NCBI RefSeq assembly: GCF_036924715.1
Contig: NZ_JAZHSB010000001.1
Span: 806,001-870,000 of the forward strand
Reading direction: 5' to 3'
DNA from: Bradyrhizobium sp. AZCC 1721
Lineage (GTDB): Bacteria > Pseudomonadota > Alphaproteobacteria > Rhizobiales > Xanthobacteraceae
Length of the DNA: 64,000 bases
Below the pieces are notes generated by a model. The model was not told the origin of the DNA. It saw only the letters and a program-made list of their open reading frames with translations, and searched no databases. Below, piece by piece: positions 47,940-57,593 of the stretch. Positions within the stretch are counted from its first letter, which is position 1; each line of letters starts with the position of its first letter. The translations under genes were made by a program, and so were the position numbers.

Positions 47940-48604
47940 CTAACCGGGATTCTCGGTCCCGGTATTTCGGTGTGAAATCACTTGTGCCGCGCGTGTCGCC
48001 GCTTTTCGTACGTGGCCGTCGAGGTCGGACAAAAACGGGGATAGGACCGGTAGGAGTTCCGGACCTGAGAAGCGTTCGGCGAGTTCACACGCCCACTGCC
48101 GATGCCGGGCAAGTTCATCGGTGCAAAAGGCCTCGAAAATGCACGCCAATTTGTGGAGGTGGCCTGCTGCCGCAATACCCAGGCGGCTTCCTTGCGCACC
48201 TCGATTTCCAAATCCCCCTTGAATATCTTAAATACCGATGGGAAATCCGTTTCTGCCCAGATGGAATTCAGCGCGCGAAGGGCGGTTCGCCGGGTGGCCC
48301 CAGAATCATTCGCCAGGAGAGGCAGAACGAGGGCGTGTGCTTCCTTTAGGCTCCATGCCTCGACAACATCACAAGCAGTGCGCACGACGTACCCCGATGG
48401 ATCGCGGAGGGCGCTCAAGATGATCGCGCCCAACTCGCGGCCGCGCGGATGGCGTCCAATCATCTCCACCGCCGTTCGTCTTAGAAATTGGTCGTCGACC
48501 GCAGCCACGGCGGCGAGGGTTACCAACGCCTCAGCATCGTTGCGCGACCCGAGGGCTCGGATTGCCTCATGATTAACAGGCAGTTTGGCGTCGAAGCTCG
48601 ACAT
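47940..48604 (-). pseudogene. HEAT-repeat protein, frameshifted
   Basis: The ATG at 48604 (MSSFDAKLPVNHEAIRALGS) reads through several HEAT-like repeats (DDQFLRRTAVEMIGRHPRG, DPSGYVVRTACDVVEAW, NDSGATRRTALRALNSIW, DLEIEVRKEAAWVLR) and then loses the frame. The other frame continues the repeats (HLHKLACIFEAFCTDELARHRQW, SDLDGHVRKAATRAAQV) to 47940. Adding one C on the plus strand at 48170-48171 gives WVLRAAGHLHK and a 221-aa protein. It is 17 bases after the MBL hydrolase stop, so the two were an operon. HEAT proteins act as scaffolds; the partner may be the hydrolase. Confidence 0.8.
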
Positions 48605-48621
48605 TTGCCCGCCCTGAAAAA

Positions 48622-49683
48622 TCAGGTGGTGCGGAACCGCAGCACGCCATCGCTGACTTCGCAGGTCAGGCGGCCCTCGACCAGCATGTAATTGACGTGG
48701 GCGACCAGTTCGCCGGCGGCAAAGCCCATCTGGTGCTCGTCCAGCACGTGCTTGTGGAATACGATCGGCACCAGCTCCTTCGAGGTCTGCGGCACTTCGC
48801 GGCAGGCTTCCGCGATCAGGCGGCAGCGATCCTCGTGATGATCGGCGAGCTGCTTGATGCGGGTCTTCAGCCCGTAAAACGGCACGCCGTGGCCGGGCAG
48901 CACCATCACGTCGTAAGGCAGCGTCGTGGTGAGGCTCGCCAGCGAAGCCAGATATTCCCCGAGCGAATTCTGGTCGGGCTCGACGGCCCAGACGCTGACA
49001 TTGGGCGAAATCTTGCTCAGCACCTGGTCGGCGGATAGGAATAATTTGTCGGCGGCGCAGTACAACATCACCTGGTCGAGCGCGTGTCCGCCGCCGGTGA
49101 TCACCTTGAAGCGGCGGGTGCCAATCACGACCTCGTCGCCATGCGAGATGCGGCGGTACGAGGGCGGCAGCACCGAAACCCGCTTCAAATAGTCCTGGCC
49201 GCGGCCGAGCAATTTGTCGGTCAGGCTCTCGTCCATGCCGTGGCGGCGGAAGAACAGCCGCTGCGCGTTGCGCCGCTCCTCGGTGCCGCGGTTCTGGTGA
49301 TAGACCGATTGCAGGTATTCGACCTGCGACATCTGCAGCGGACAGTCGAAGCGCTCGACGATCCACCCGGCAAGACCGACGTGATCTGGATGCGAATGGG
49401 TCACGATCAGCCGGGTGATCTTCACATGCCGCAGCGGGCCCTCGAACAGGATGGTCCAGGCCGCAATGGATTCCTCGTTGCCGAAGCCGGAATCGACCAT
49501 CGCCCAGCCATCGCCATCGGCGAGCAGATAGATGTTCACGTGGTTGAGCCGGAACGGCAGCTTAAGCCGGACCCAGAGCACGCCGGGCACCACCTCGACG
49601 ACCTGATCGTGGCCCGGGTGGCTTTCGAAGGGGTACCGCAGTGCCTCGGCCGAGGACTGCACCGTGTCGGTTTTCGAATGCAT
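48622..49683 (-). CDS. MBL-fold metallo-hydrolase
   Basis: A 353-aa protein. The zinc motif THSHPDHVGLAGW, the downstream GGGHALDQVMLYC and VLPGHGVPF histidines form the dinuclear metal site of the metallo-beta-lactamase fold. The C-terminal part (DHHEDRCRLIAEACRE...GELVAHVNYMLVEGRL) resembles the winged-helix tail found in LACTB2-like members. The substrate is unknown; hydrolysis of thioesters, lactones or nucleic acids is possible. It is co-directional with and just upstream of the HEAT-repeat gene. Confidence 0.9.
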   Translation of the reverse strand: MHSKTDTVQSSAEALRYPFESHPGHDQVVEVVPGVLWVRLKLPFRLNHVNIYLLADGDGWAMVDSGFGNEESIAAWTILFEGPLRHVKITRLIVTHSHPDHVGLAGWIVERFDCPLQMSQVEYLQSVYHQNRGTEERRNAQRLFFRRHGMDESLTDKLLGRGQDYLKRVSVLPPSYRRISHGDEVVIGTRRFKVITGGGHALDQVMLYCAADKLFLSADQVLSKISPNVSVWAVEPDQNSLGEYLASLASLTTTLPYDVMVLPGHGVPFYGLKTRIKQLADHHEDRCRLIAEACREVPQTSKELVPIVFHKHVLDEHQMGFAAGELVAHVNYMLVEGRLTCEVSDGVLRFRTT

Positions 49684-49737
49684 GCTACCGGCTTAGCGGT
49701 AGAGGCGGCGCCGCGCTAGCCGAAAAAAGTGCTGGCG

Positions 49738-49817
49738 GTCATTCCGGGATGGTGCGCAAGCACCAGACCCGGAATCTCGAGATTCCCTGTTCGTCCTTTC
49801 GAACGCCCCGGAATGAC
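49738..49817. repeat. GTCATTCCGGG-type palindromic repeat
   Basis: Starts GTCATTCCGGG (49738) and ends CCCCGGAATGAC (49817), with an inner palindrome GGTGCGCAAGCACC and AATCTCGAGATT. The same end sequences occur at 62855-62959. Confidence 0.75.
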
Positions 49818-49828
49818 GGCGTTTGTGG

Positions 49829-51952
49829 CTACGCCGCCCTGATATTCGACAGGAACGCGTCGATCTCCTCGCGCAGCACGTCGGCCTCGCGGCGCAGCGC
49901 GTCGGAGGCGATCAGCACCTGGCCGGCGGCGGTTCCAGCCTGCGCCGAGGCGCTGGAGACGCCGACGATGTTGCTGGAGACTTCGCTGGTGCCGCCCGCG
50001 GCATGCTGGATGTTACGCGCGATCTCGCGCGTCGCCGCACCCTGCTCCTCGACCGCGGCCGCGATCGCGGTGGTCACCTCGTTGATCTCGCTGATCGTGT
50101 TGCTGATGTTGCGGATCGCGGAGACCGCGGTCTCCGTCACCGTCTGCATGCTGACGATCTGCTGGCGGATCTCGTCGGTGGCCTTCGCGGTCTGGTTGGC
50201 TAGGCTCTTTACCTCGGAGGCGACCACGGCAAAGCCGCGGCCGGCATCGCCGGCGCGTGCCGCTTCGATGGTGGCGTTCAGCGCCAAAAGGTTGGTCTGC
50301 GAGGCGATGGTCTGGATCAGGTCGACGACCACGCTGATCCGCGCCGCGTTATCTGCGAGCCCTTGCATGGTGGCGTCGGTCGCACCGGCGTCGTCGACCG
50401 CCTTGCGGGCGATCTCAGCCGAGGTGATGACCTGACGGCCGATCTCCTCGATCGAGGAGGACAATTCCTCGGTGCCCGACGATACGGTCTGCACATTGGC
50501 CGAGGTCTGCTCGGCGGCGGTCGCAACCGCGGTCACCAGAGCGCTGGACTGATCGGCGGTCGCCGACATGCTTTGCGCAGTCGATTGCATCGAGCCTGCC
50601 GCGGTCTGCAGGCTGTCGAGCGCAGTGCGGACGGTGCTTTCGAACTCGACGATGCGGGCTTCCATACGGGAGGCGCGCTCCGACTTGGCGATGCGGTCCT
50701 TGTCCTGCTCGGCGGAGAGCGCGCGGCTCTGGATCATGCTCTCGCGGAACACGTGCAGCGAGTCGGCCATGGCGCCGATCTCGTCCTGGTGATGGCTCTG
50801 AAAGACCTCCGAGTCGAGGTCGCCGCTGGACAGCAATTGCATCGAGCGCTGCAGATTACTGATGCGGCGCAGGATGTTGCGGCCGACATAGAGCCAGACG
50901 AACAGGATCGAGCCGACCAGCGTGCCGATGCCGAGGGCGAGCATGACCATGGTCCCGAACGAGATCTCCTGACGCGCCTGCCACGCCGCAGCGTTGGTTT
51001 CCTTCTGCACGCCATCGACCAATTGCTGCACGCTGATGCCGAGGCCGACATTGAGCTTGCGGGTTTCCTCCAGAATGGTCTGGCCGAAATCGTCTGCGTC
51101 AAGCTCCTGCTGGCGGACCTTGAAGACGCCGGTCTTGCCGTCGGCAAGCGCCAGCAAGTCCAGGGTCGCTTTGCGGACGACATTCATCGCCGTGGTCGTG
51201 GGCAGCTTCTCGACATTCGACTTCACGCGCGCCTGCGCGGTGCGGAATTCCTTCCCGATGGCCTCCAACGTATCGCCGCTGGTGGCCGACAACGCGGCGA
51301 TCATGTCGAACGCCATCAGATTGCCGCTCGCGGCGATGTCGGCGAGCTGGTCGGCCGTCCTGTGGGCCTTGATGGCATCGGCCTGCGAGAAGTTGGGAGC
51401 GGCGTAGATGCTGTAGAGTTCGGTCTGCGCGTCGATCGCCGCTGGGCCGGCGGCGGCAATGAAGCGCCGTTGAGCCTTGCGCACCGCTTCGTACAGTCTT
51501 TCGTGCTGGGCGGCCAGTTCGAGCCGCTCGTGTGCAGCCGCGCCGAGGCTCTTGATCACCTCATCGATGTTCTTCATGTTCTCGTTGAGTGCGGCAACGA
51601 CCGCCTTGTCGGCGCCGAGTTCGACGATCTCGCCGAGCTTCTGCAGCGCGACCGCCTGGGTTTCCTTCATTTTCCTGGTGCGATCGCTCAGCGCCTGCTC
51701 GCTGCGCGCAGCCAGCAGCGCCGGCCCCTGGCTGGCGAGGCTCGCGCTCTGCGCCGAGAGTTGCAGGCTGGCGGCGAGGCGGGGAATATCCCGTCCGCTT
51801 AAGTCCACCATGGTCCCGCCAAGCCGCCCAAGCATCAGACCGGCGCCGGCAGAGATGATGATCGCCATGCCGGCGATGACGGCGAAGGCGGCAAACAGAC
51901 TGCCCCTGACGCCGAAGCGAAAACCCTTGACCCCTGAATTGAATAACGCCAT
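49829..51952 (-). CDS. Methyl-accepting chemotaxis protein
   Basis: A 707-aa transducer: transmembrane helices at about residues 20-42 and 335-357, a helical periplasmic sensor domain of about 290 residues, a HAMP domain, and the signalling domain with the hairpin tip [39 protein letters not shown]. The C-terminus ends SNIRAA without a CheR-tethering pentapeptide. The ligand is unknown; the long all-helical sensor with many Ala/Lys/Glu suggests an HBM-like four-helix type. A single gene. Confidence 0.93.
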   Translation of the reverse strand: MALFNSGVKGFRFGVRGSLFAAFAVIAGMAIIISAGAGLMLGRLGGTMVDLSGRDIPRLAASLQLSAQSASLASQGPALLAARSEQALSDRTRKMKETQAVALQKLGEIVELGADKAVVAALNENMKNIDEVIKSLGAAAHERLELAAQHERLYEAVRKAQRRFIAAAGPAAIDAQTELYSIYAAPNFSQADAIKAHRTADQLADIAASGNLMAFDMIAALSATSGDTLEAIGKEFRTAQARVKSNVEKLPTTTAMNVVRKATLDLLALADGKTGVFKVRQQELDADDFGQTILEETRKLNVGLGISVQQLVDGVQKETNAAAWQARQEISFGTMVMLALGIGTLVGSILFVWLYVGRNILRRISNLQRSMQLLSSGDLDSEVFQSHHQDEIGAMADSLHVFRESMIQSRALSAEQDKDRIAKSERASRMEARIVEFESTVRTALDSLQTAAGSMQSTAQSMSATADQSSALVTAVATAAEQTSANVQTVSSGTEELSSSIEEIGRQVITSAEIARKAVDDAGATDATMQGLADNAARISVVVDLIQTIASQTNLLALNATIEAARAGDAGRGFAVVASEVKSLANQTAKATDEIRQQIVSMQTVTETAVSAIRNISNTISEINEVTTAIAAAVEEQGAATREIARNIQHAAGGTSEVSSNIVGVSSASAQAGTAAGQVLIASDALRREADVLREEIDAFLSNIRAA

Positions 51953-52131
51953 CTGCCCGCTGCCCCGTCTACGCTACCTTGAGGTGTTTCCTCGCGCGGC
52001 AGTATCGCGATACCCGGTTAACAAGTTTGGAAAAACGGAACCTTTTTCGCCATAATTTTAGCGGTAGGCCTTTGCCGCATTGGATTTTTCCGTGAACCGG
52101 AAAACGCAGGCGAATGAACAAAACAAACAAA

Positions 52132-52155
52132 AAGGCCGGCGTGAAAGCCGGCCTT
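52132..52155 (-). terminator. Terminator of the outer-membrane protein gene
   Basis: AAGGCCGGC (52132-52140), loop GTGAAA, GCCGGCCTT (52147-52155), with TTTTTGTTTGTTTTG on the minus strand. A classical rho-independent signal 24 bases after the stop at 52179. Confidence 0.9.
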
Positions 52156-52178
52156 CTGCAATTTTCAATTGAAAGCGC

Positions 52179-52904
52179 TTAGTAGCGCGCCACCACCGTG
52201 CTGGCGAAGTTGAAGCGATAATTGACGCCGAGCTTCAGCGTGTGGTCGTCATTGTGGAAGCTTCCGAACGGCACCAGCGCCGCAGGGGAAACAAAGCGGC
52301 TGCTGCCGAAGTCGTAATACATGTACTCGCCTTTGACTGCCCAGTTCGGGGCGAACATGTATTCGACGCCGGCGCCGACGGTGTAGCCGTGGCTGTGGTT
52401 GCCATCGAGCAGGAAGGGGATCGGCGCGCCGGCGAGCGTCAGCCTCTCGCGGTTGTCGGAATAGGCGTAGCCGCCTTTGACGTAGAGCAGGCCTGCACCC
52501 CAGGTGTAGCCGATGCGCGCAGTGACCGAGCCGAGGCCGCGCTGATCATTGGTGTAGACGTAGGCGCCGGGGAAGGTGGCGGTGAGGTTATTCTTGCCGA
52601 GCCAGGAATACTGGCCCTCGGTGCCGAGCACCCAGTTCTGCGCGAATTGCCAGTCGAGGCCGGCCTGAACGCCGCCGAGCAGCCGGGCGCTGGAGTCGCT
52701 CAGCACCGCGCCGTTGAAGTCGTGGCTGCCGCTGAAGGCGCCGCCGAGATGGCCGCCGATATAGAAGCCGGTCCAGTAGGGAGGCGCCGCATAGACGGGC
52801 GGCTGTTTGTAGTAGGGGCGCGCACCGAGATCGGCGCCAAGGGCGGGCGCGGCGGCGGTGAGGGCTGCGATGGCCACGAGGGCGGCGGCGAGGATCTTTT
52901 TCAT
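52179..52904 (-). CDS. Outer-membrane beta-barrel protein (Omp25/31-like)
   Basis: A 241-aa protein with a Sec signal peptide (MKKILAAALVAIAALTAAAPALG-A) and a linker YYKQPPVYAAPPYWTGFYIGGHLGG typical of alphaproteobacterial small porin-like surface proteins. An eight-strand barrel of alternating strands follows, ending in the aromatic-terminated VVARY. The family includes Brucella Omp25/Omp31 and rhizobial RopB, which give membrane stability. ATG 52904 is chosen by the signal peptide; upstream codons to 52970 are not credible. Confidence 0.92.
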   Translation of the reverse strand: MKKILAAALVAIAALTAAAPALGADLGARPYYKQPPVYAAPPYWTGFYIGGHLGGAFSGSHDFNGAVLSDSSARLLGGVQAGLDWQFAQNWVLGTEGQYSWLGKNNLTATFPGAYVYTNDQRGLGSVTARIGYTWGAGLLYVKGGYAYSDNRERLTLAGAPIPFLLDGNHSHGYTVGAGVEYMFAPNWAVKGEYMYYDFGSSRFVSPAALVPFGSFHNDDHTLKLGVNYRFNFASTVVARY

Positions 52905-53127
52905 TGTGTTGGTCTCCGAAAACCGTTCGGCGACACCCTCGTGTGGGGCGTCATCCATCGCCACGCACATAGACAGCTTTTATCTAAAATGCTGTCACTC
53001 CCGGGTGACAGCGGGTGGTAACCCAACCCATTGGCAGGCAAACGTTTTTTGTACTTAATGAAGGCCTAATCAAAGGTAAGGAAAGGCTTAATTTTCGCTA
53101 GCCCCGCAAGTCGCAGGCAAGCTTTGC

Positions 53128-53472
53128 TTAACCAATGCGGCGGCGGACGTCGCTGCGCATCTGTTCGCGGAAGGCTTGCCGCCGCGCCGGGCGATCTTTC
53201 ACCGGCACGTCGTGGCGGTCGAACACGTTGAACATTTCGAGGATCGGGTAGTGGTCGCTGGCCATCGCCAGGATGCGCAACAGCTCCGCCACCGGCCCGG
53301 TCGGACCGGTGACCTCCCATTTACGGATGGTGTCGGCGCCGTCCGCGGCCGGCAACCCGCAGAGCTTGGCCATGTCGGCCACCGACAGCGGCTGGCCGAT
53401 GGCCTCACCGAGATGCTCGCGAAGTTTCTTCAGTTCGGCTCCGGTCACGGGTTCTCCATTACAAATCGACAT
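53128..53472 (-). CDS. Helix-turn-helix protein
   Basis: A 114-aa protein with an XRE/YiaG-like helix-turn-helix in the N-terminal half (GAELKKLREHLGEAIGQPLSVADMAKLCGLP...DTIRKWEV). A C-terminal helix follows with LLRILAMASDHYPILEMF and a basic tail (RRQAFREQMRSDVRRRIG). It probably binds DNA as a small regulator. It is divergent, across 77 bases, from a small membrane protein gene that may be its target. Confidence 0.7.
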   Translation of the reverse strand: MSICNGEPVTGAELKKLREHLGEAIGQPLSVADMAKLCGLPAADGADTIRKWEVTGPTGPVAELLRILAMASDHYPILEMFNVFDRHDVPVKDRPARRQAFREQMRSDVRRRIG

Positions 53473-53549
53473 CTGTGAAGTGCGTCACACACCGCATCGG
53501 GCGTGAGGGCTATACGCAGCCTATTAGGTTTCCTGATGAGGAGGTAACC

Positions 53550-53783
53550 ATGCGCCGATTACTTGAAAGCCTTACCCCCAAGGCCCGCCGGATTTATTGG
53601 AACTGGGTCGGCGGCATGTTCGCCCTCTATGTCGTGCTGATGCTCACGGCTGCAGGCGTCTTCGTCAGTCACGATTCATCGCGCAAGCTGGCGCATGAAC
53701 CCGCCACGACTGTGGCAACTGACAGCAAGCAGCGGCCCATCACCGAGGTCCCGGCGTCAATCCGGCAAGCCGCGAGGTATTGA
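53550..53783 (+). CDS. Small single-pass membrane protein
   Basis: A 77-aa protein: N-terminal basic segment (MRRLLESLTPKARRIYWNW), one membrane helix (about residues 21-43) and a hydrophilic tail. A strong GAGGAGGTAACC ribosome site precedes ATG 53550, overruling the longer 53475 reading. No family is recognised. Confidence 0.7.
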   Translation: MRRLLESLTPKARRIYWNWVGGMFALYVVLMLTAAGVFVSHDSSRKLAHEPATTVATDSKQRPITEVPASIRQAARY

Positions 53784-53800
53784 AGGCCGGCTGCCGGCGT

Positions 53801-55264
53801 TCAGACGCCGATCGCGTTCCGCGCTACCACGTCGCGATAGAAGGCAACGCTCAGTTTCGGCGTCCGGCGCTGCGTCTCGAAGTCGACGTGGTAGAGTCCG
53901 AAGCGCTTCTCGTAGCCATAGATCCATTCGAAATTGTCCATCAGGCTCCAGAGGAAGTAGCCGCGGACCGGCACGCCCTCCGACGTCGCGCGCTGCAATT
54001 GCCGCAAGTAATTGCGCAGATACATGACGCGATCGAGGTCGTAGACCTGGCCATCGGCGCGAAGCTTGTCTTCCGACGAGGTGCCGTTCTCGCTGATATA
54101 GATCGTCTCGATGTTCCAGACCTTTGCCGCCAGCCGCGGCGCCCAGTAGATCGTCTCCGGCCCCACGCGCAGCCATTCCGAATTCATGTGCGGGAACGAG
54201 GCCGGAAACGGCAGCACGCTCCAGCCCGGCGGCTTGTCAGAAGCGGCGATATAGAACTGCGGCGCGTAGATGTTGAGGCCGACGAAATCGTTCGGCTGCG
54301 AAATGATCTTCAACTCTTCAGCGGTGAATTTCGGTGCGTTCTTGCCGGCGAACTGCAGAAAGCCGTCGGTGTATTTGCCTTCCAGGATGACGCCGAGAAA
54401 ACCTGAGTTCAATTCGCGTGTCGCTATCTCGGCCGCGCGAACGTTTTCCGGCGTGTCGAACGCCGGCACGCAGGCCGCGATGTTTTCGGCCGGCCCCACC
54501 TTGGTGCCTTTGCGTCCATGGGCGCGGATCGCCTGCACGGCGAGGCCATGCGCCAGCGCCACATGGTGGCGGACCTGGTTGACCTCGGCGTCCGGCAGTT
54601 TGAGCCCGGGGGCATCGATGCCCCAGCCATAGCCGAAATTCACGAACCTTCCGGCTTCGTTGATGGTGAAGATCGACCGGACGCGATCCGTGATCCGCGC
54701 CGCCACATGGCCGGCGTAATCGCCGAACGCTTTTGACGTTTCGCTGGATCGCCAACCGCCGACCTTGTCCTCGAGCGCCTGCGGCAGGTCCCAGTGATAT
54801 AGCGTCCCGTACGGCTCGATGCCGTTCTTGAGGAGTTCGTCGACGAGCCGGTCGTAGAAGTCGAGGCCCTTCGGGTTCGGCTTGCCCGTTCCCTCCGGAA
54901 ATACCCGCGGCCAGGCGATCGAAAACCGGTAAGCCCTCGCGCCCAATTCCCTGATCAGGCCGATGTCTTCCTTGTAGCGGCGATAGTGTTCGTTGGCGCG
55001 GTCGCCGCTGGTGCCGTCCTCGATCTTGCCGGGCGTGTGCGAGAACGTGTCCCAGATCGAGCGGCCGCGGCCGTCTTCGTTCACGGCGCCCTCGATCTGA
55101 TAGGCCGACGTCGCGGTGCCCCAGACGAAGTCTTTCGGAAAGCTCGCCGGCGCGGGCCGGTCGGATGCCGGTTGCGTGGCGGCATCGGCTGGCGCGGCGG
55201 CGATGCCCAGCGCGGACAAGCCTGCAAGCTTTGCAAAATGCCGGCGCGAGAATTTTCCGAGCAT
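53801..55264 (-). CDS. GH1 family beta-glucosidase, Tat-exported
   Basis: A 487-aa glycoside hydrolase family 1 protein with a twin-arginine leader (FSRRHFAKLAGLSALG). GH1 motifs: FVWGTATSAYQIEG, RFSIAWPR, YHWDLPQAL and the nucleophile Glu392 in ISENGTS. The acid/base motif reads TINEA (Glu203) where GH1 normally has NEP. FLWSLMDNFEWIYGYEKRFGLYHVD is the aglycone-side signature. It would act in the periplasm or outside on beta-glucosides. It starts 11 bases after the GH16 stop, so the pair likely degrades a beta-glucan in sequence. Confidence 0.93.
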   Translation of the reverse strand: MLGKFSRRHFAKLAGLSALGIAAAPADAATQPASDRPAPASFPKDFVWGTATSAYQIEGAVNEDGRGRSIWDTFSHTPGKIEDGTSGDRANEHYRRYKEDIGLIRELGARAYRFSIAWPRVFPEGTGKPNPKGLDFYDRLVDELLKNGIEPYGTLYHWDLPQALEDKVGGWRSSETSKAFGDYAGHVAARITDRVRSIFTINEAGRFVNFGYGWGIDAPGLKLPDAEVNQVRHHVALAHGLAVQAIRAHGRKGTKVGPAENIAACVPAFDTPENVRAAEIATRELNSGFLGVILEGKYTDGFLQFAGKNAPKFTAEELKIISQPNDFVGLNIYAPQFYIAASDKPPGWSVLPFPASFPHMNSEWLRVGPETIYWAPRLAAKVWNIETIYISENGTSSEDKLRADGQVYDLDRVMYLRNYLRQLQRATSEGVPVRGYFLWSLMDNFEWIYGYEKRFGLYHVDFETQRRTPKLSVAFYRDVVARNAIGV

Positions 55265-55275
55265 CGTGATCTCCG

Positions 55276-56343
55276 TCAGCGTTCGTCGATTTGGTAGGCG
55301 GATATCCTGTCGATCTCGAATGCGACAATATTGGGAGATTCGCCATCGACGAATCCCACGCCCTCGAGAGTCTTCGAGCCCATCGCAAGGTTCACGATCA
55401 TGTACATGGGTTCGTGGAAGCCGACCGGGACCTTGATCTCGGAGACCGGCTGTCGGTCGATGAAATAGGTTATGCGATCCGGCTGCCACAGCACGCCGTA
55501 GTCGTGGAACGCGGTCGGGGCGTCCGGCACAATGAAGTCAAACCCGCAGCGTTCCACGCGCTGCGTCTCCGGTATCCGCCAATGCGTCGTCATCACGATG
55601 TCGCCCGGCCGTTGTCCGCGGCCCTCCATGATGTCGACTTCCGGCGGCCAGCCGCCGTCATCGGCGAGCATCCAGAATGCCGGCCACACGCCGGTGCCGA
55701 CCGGTACCTTGGCGCGCATTTCGAAATATCCGTACTTCTGGGCAAACCGGCTCTGGGTCGTCAGGATGCCCGAGATATATTCGTTGTTGAACAGCACGGT
55801 CTTCAGCGCTGGCGGGGTCCGGCTGGCGACGATCGAGAGAACGCCATCCTTGACCTTGAACGGATCGAGGCCAAGCGGCTTTGTTTCGCGCCCGCCATAA
55901 CGCGGATCGACATAGATCTGCTGTTCGCCATTGTAGCTGGTCTTGCGCCTGAAGTCGGAGCCCTCGCCACCCCAGTAACGCGCTTCCGGCCAGGCAGCGC
56001 CGCCGGCGTAGTACGGCGCCCATCTTTCATCCAGCAGCGGATGGGTGTCGAAATCGTCGTGGAAAGTCCGGTGCAGCGATACCGATGCGAACGATGCGGG
56101 GTTCGGCGCTTCGACGCGGCGGCAGCGCTCGCCGAGCATGGCGGTCGCAACCTGCAGCGTGAGTTTGGTCGTCGCGCCGGCGAGATCAGCCTGCCCGGAC
56201 GCCGGGCCAGCGGCGAACAGGTAGCCGATCAAGACCAAGGCGCACAGCGTTAATCTGTCGGTCTCCGGCTCGCTTCGAAACGACGGGAGATCATTCACTG
56301 ACGAAGCCCTCGATCTGACGATCCTTCGGAGCCCGACCGACAT
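55276..56343 (-). CDS. GH16 family glycoside hydrolase, exported
   Basis: A 355-aa protein with an N-terminal hydrophobic segment (about residues 31-50) acting as signal or anchor, and a GH16 domain. The catalytic ExDxxE is EVDIMEGRG (Glu235, Asp237, Glu240), preceded by FEMRAKVPVGTGVWPAFWML. GH16 enzymes cleave internal beta-1,3/1,4-glucans, xyloglucan or galactans; an endo-beta-glucanase feeding the adjacent GH1 enzyme is the simplest reading. ATG 56343 is used, with a GTG two codons upstream possible. Confidence 0.88.
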   Translation of the reverse strand: MSVGLRRIVRSRASSVNDLPSFRSEPETDRLTLCALVLIGYLFAAGPASGQADLAGATTKLTLQVATAMLGERCRRVEAPNPASFASVSLHRTFHDDFDTHPLLDERWAPYYAGGAAWPEARYWGGEGSDFRRKTSYNGEQQIYVDPRYGGRETKPLGLDPFKVKDGVLSIVASRTPPALKTVLFNNEYISGILTTQSRFAQKYGYFEMRAKVPVGTGVWPAFWMLADDGGWPPEVDIMEGRGQRPGDIVMTTHWRIPETQRVERCGFDFIVPDAPTAFHDYGVLWQPDRITYFIDRQPVSEIKVPVGFHEPMYMIVNLAMGSKTLEGVGFVDGESPNIVAFEIDRISAYQIDER

Positions 56344-56552
56344 GCTCACCTGTTTGAGGTACGTAGTTATACGAGGTGGAAGCTTAACGGCAAGGTAGCC
56401 AAGTCTGATGTTGATTAAAGTGCCTGAGGTGCCGATGGCGCCAAGTGCGGGGCGCGGGCCTCGGAACCACCGGCAAGGTAGTTCATTTTCTTTTCAGTGC
56501 TTCAATTTTGAAGGGTAGCCACCGCAATATTACGGCGTACGGAAGTTCTTGG

Positions 56553-57593
56553 ATGCTCGTCTATTTTGTCACAGACGAACCGACGAAGTTACCTGCGATT
56601 CGCGCCATGCTCGAACCGCAACATGCCGTGGTCCCCTGGTTGCTCGGTGGCGACGGCACCGGGATCAGGTCGCATGGCGTGCTGATGGTCGACATTGACC
56701 TGCGGCAGATGTCTCGCGTCGATAAACTCAAGTTCGTTTTGCACGAACTTGCCGGCATTCCCGAGAAGCTGTTCGTCATTCACAATCTCTCCCGTTCGAT
56801 GGTTGCGCAGGCCCACGCGCTCGGCGCGACCGCGGTGATCTCACGTCCCAAGGAAGCAATTCTCAAGGTTGCGCAGATCGAAGCGGCGGAAGCGGCCGCG
56901 GAAGATAACGCTGCAGATCCGGCACCGGTGATGGACGAAGGTGTGGCAGCCTTCGCCTCGATGTTTTCGAATGTGCGCCATGGCAGGCCATTGAAGCTTG
57001 TCGATGCGAAGCGTGCGACGTCGAAGATCATCACCCGCGTCGGGCAGGATGGACTTTCGTCGTGGCTCGACGAAGTGCGTCGCTATCATGAGGGTACGTT
57101 TCAGCATTGCCTGCTTGTAACAGGTGTTGCGGTTGCCTTCGGCCTCGATGTCGGATTCTCCGATGCGGACGTATCGCGGCTCGGAATGGCGGCGACCCTC
57201 CACGACATCGGGAAGGCGCGCATCCCGCTGTCGATCTTGGACAAGCCGGGACGCCTCGACCCCGAGGAGGAAGAGATCATCAGACGTCATCCCGTGATCG
57301 GATATGATCTGTTGAAAGGCGTATCGGGCATCAGTCCGGAAATTCTGGATGGCGTGAAGCACCATCACGAATATCTTGATGGCTCCGGCTATCCGGATGG
57401 GCTGAAGGCCTCGCAGATTTCCGATCTGGTCCGGTTGCTGACGATCTCGGATATCTTCGCCGCGCTGGTCGAGTCCAGGCCCTACAGGCCGCCAATGCCC
57501 CGGCAGGACGCCTATCAGATCCTCTGCGGCATGGAGGGGAAGCTGGAGGGGGCGCTGGTCAGGGCGTTCCGCAAGGTCGCGCTTGCGGCGTGA
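56553..57593 (+). CDS. HD-GYP domain protein (putative c-di-GMP phosphodiesterase)
   Basis: A 346-aa protein. Residues 1-110 resemble a receiver fold but lack a clear phospho-acceptor pattern. The HD-GYP domain has His185, the HD pair His217-Asp218 in LHDIGKARIP, HHHEYLDGSGYP (270-281) and DIFAAL. Metal ligands look complete, so c-di-GMP hydrolysis is expected. ATG 56553 is preferred (GGAAG upstream) over 56445. It is divergent from the GH16-GH1 pair; a link to matrix or EPS control is speculative. Confidence 0.88.
   Translation: MLVYFVTDEPTKLPAIRAMLEPQHAVVPWLLGGDGTGIRSHGVLMVDIDLRQMSRVDKLKFVLHELAGIPEKLFVIHNLSRSMVAQAHALGATAVISRPKEAILKVAQIEAAEAAAEDNAADPAPVMDEGVAAFASMFSNVRHGRPLKLVDAKRATSKIITRVGQDGLSSWLDEVRRYHEGTFQHCLLVTGVAVAFGLDVGFSDADVSRLGMAATLHDIGKARIPLSILDKPGRLDPEEEEIIRRHPVIGYDLLKGVSGISPEILDGVKHHHEYLDGSGYPDGLKASQISDLVRLLTISDIFAALVESRPYRPPMPRQDAYQILCGMEGKLEGALVRAFRKVALAA

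Noticed and set aside
56410..56425. Possible second FixK/FNR box (GTTGATTAAAG)
   Set aside because: Only the left half-site matches; the right half ATCAA is absent.
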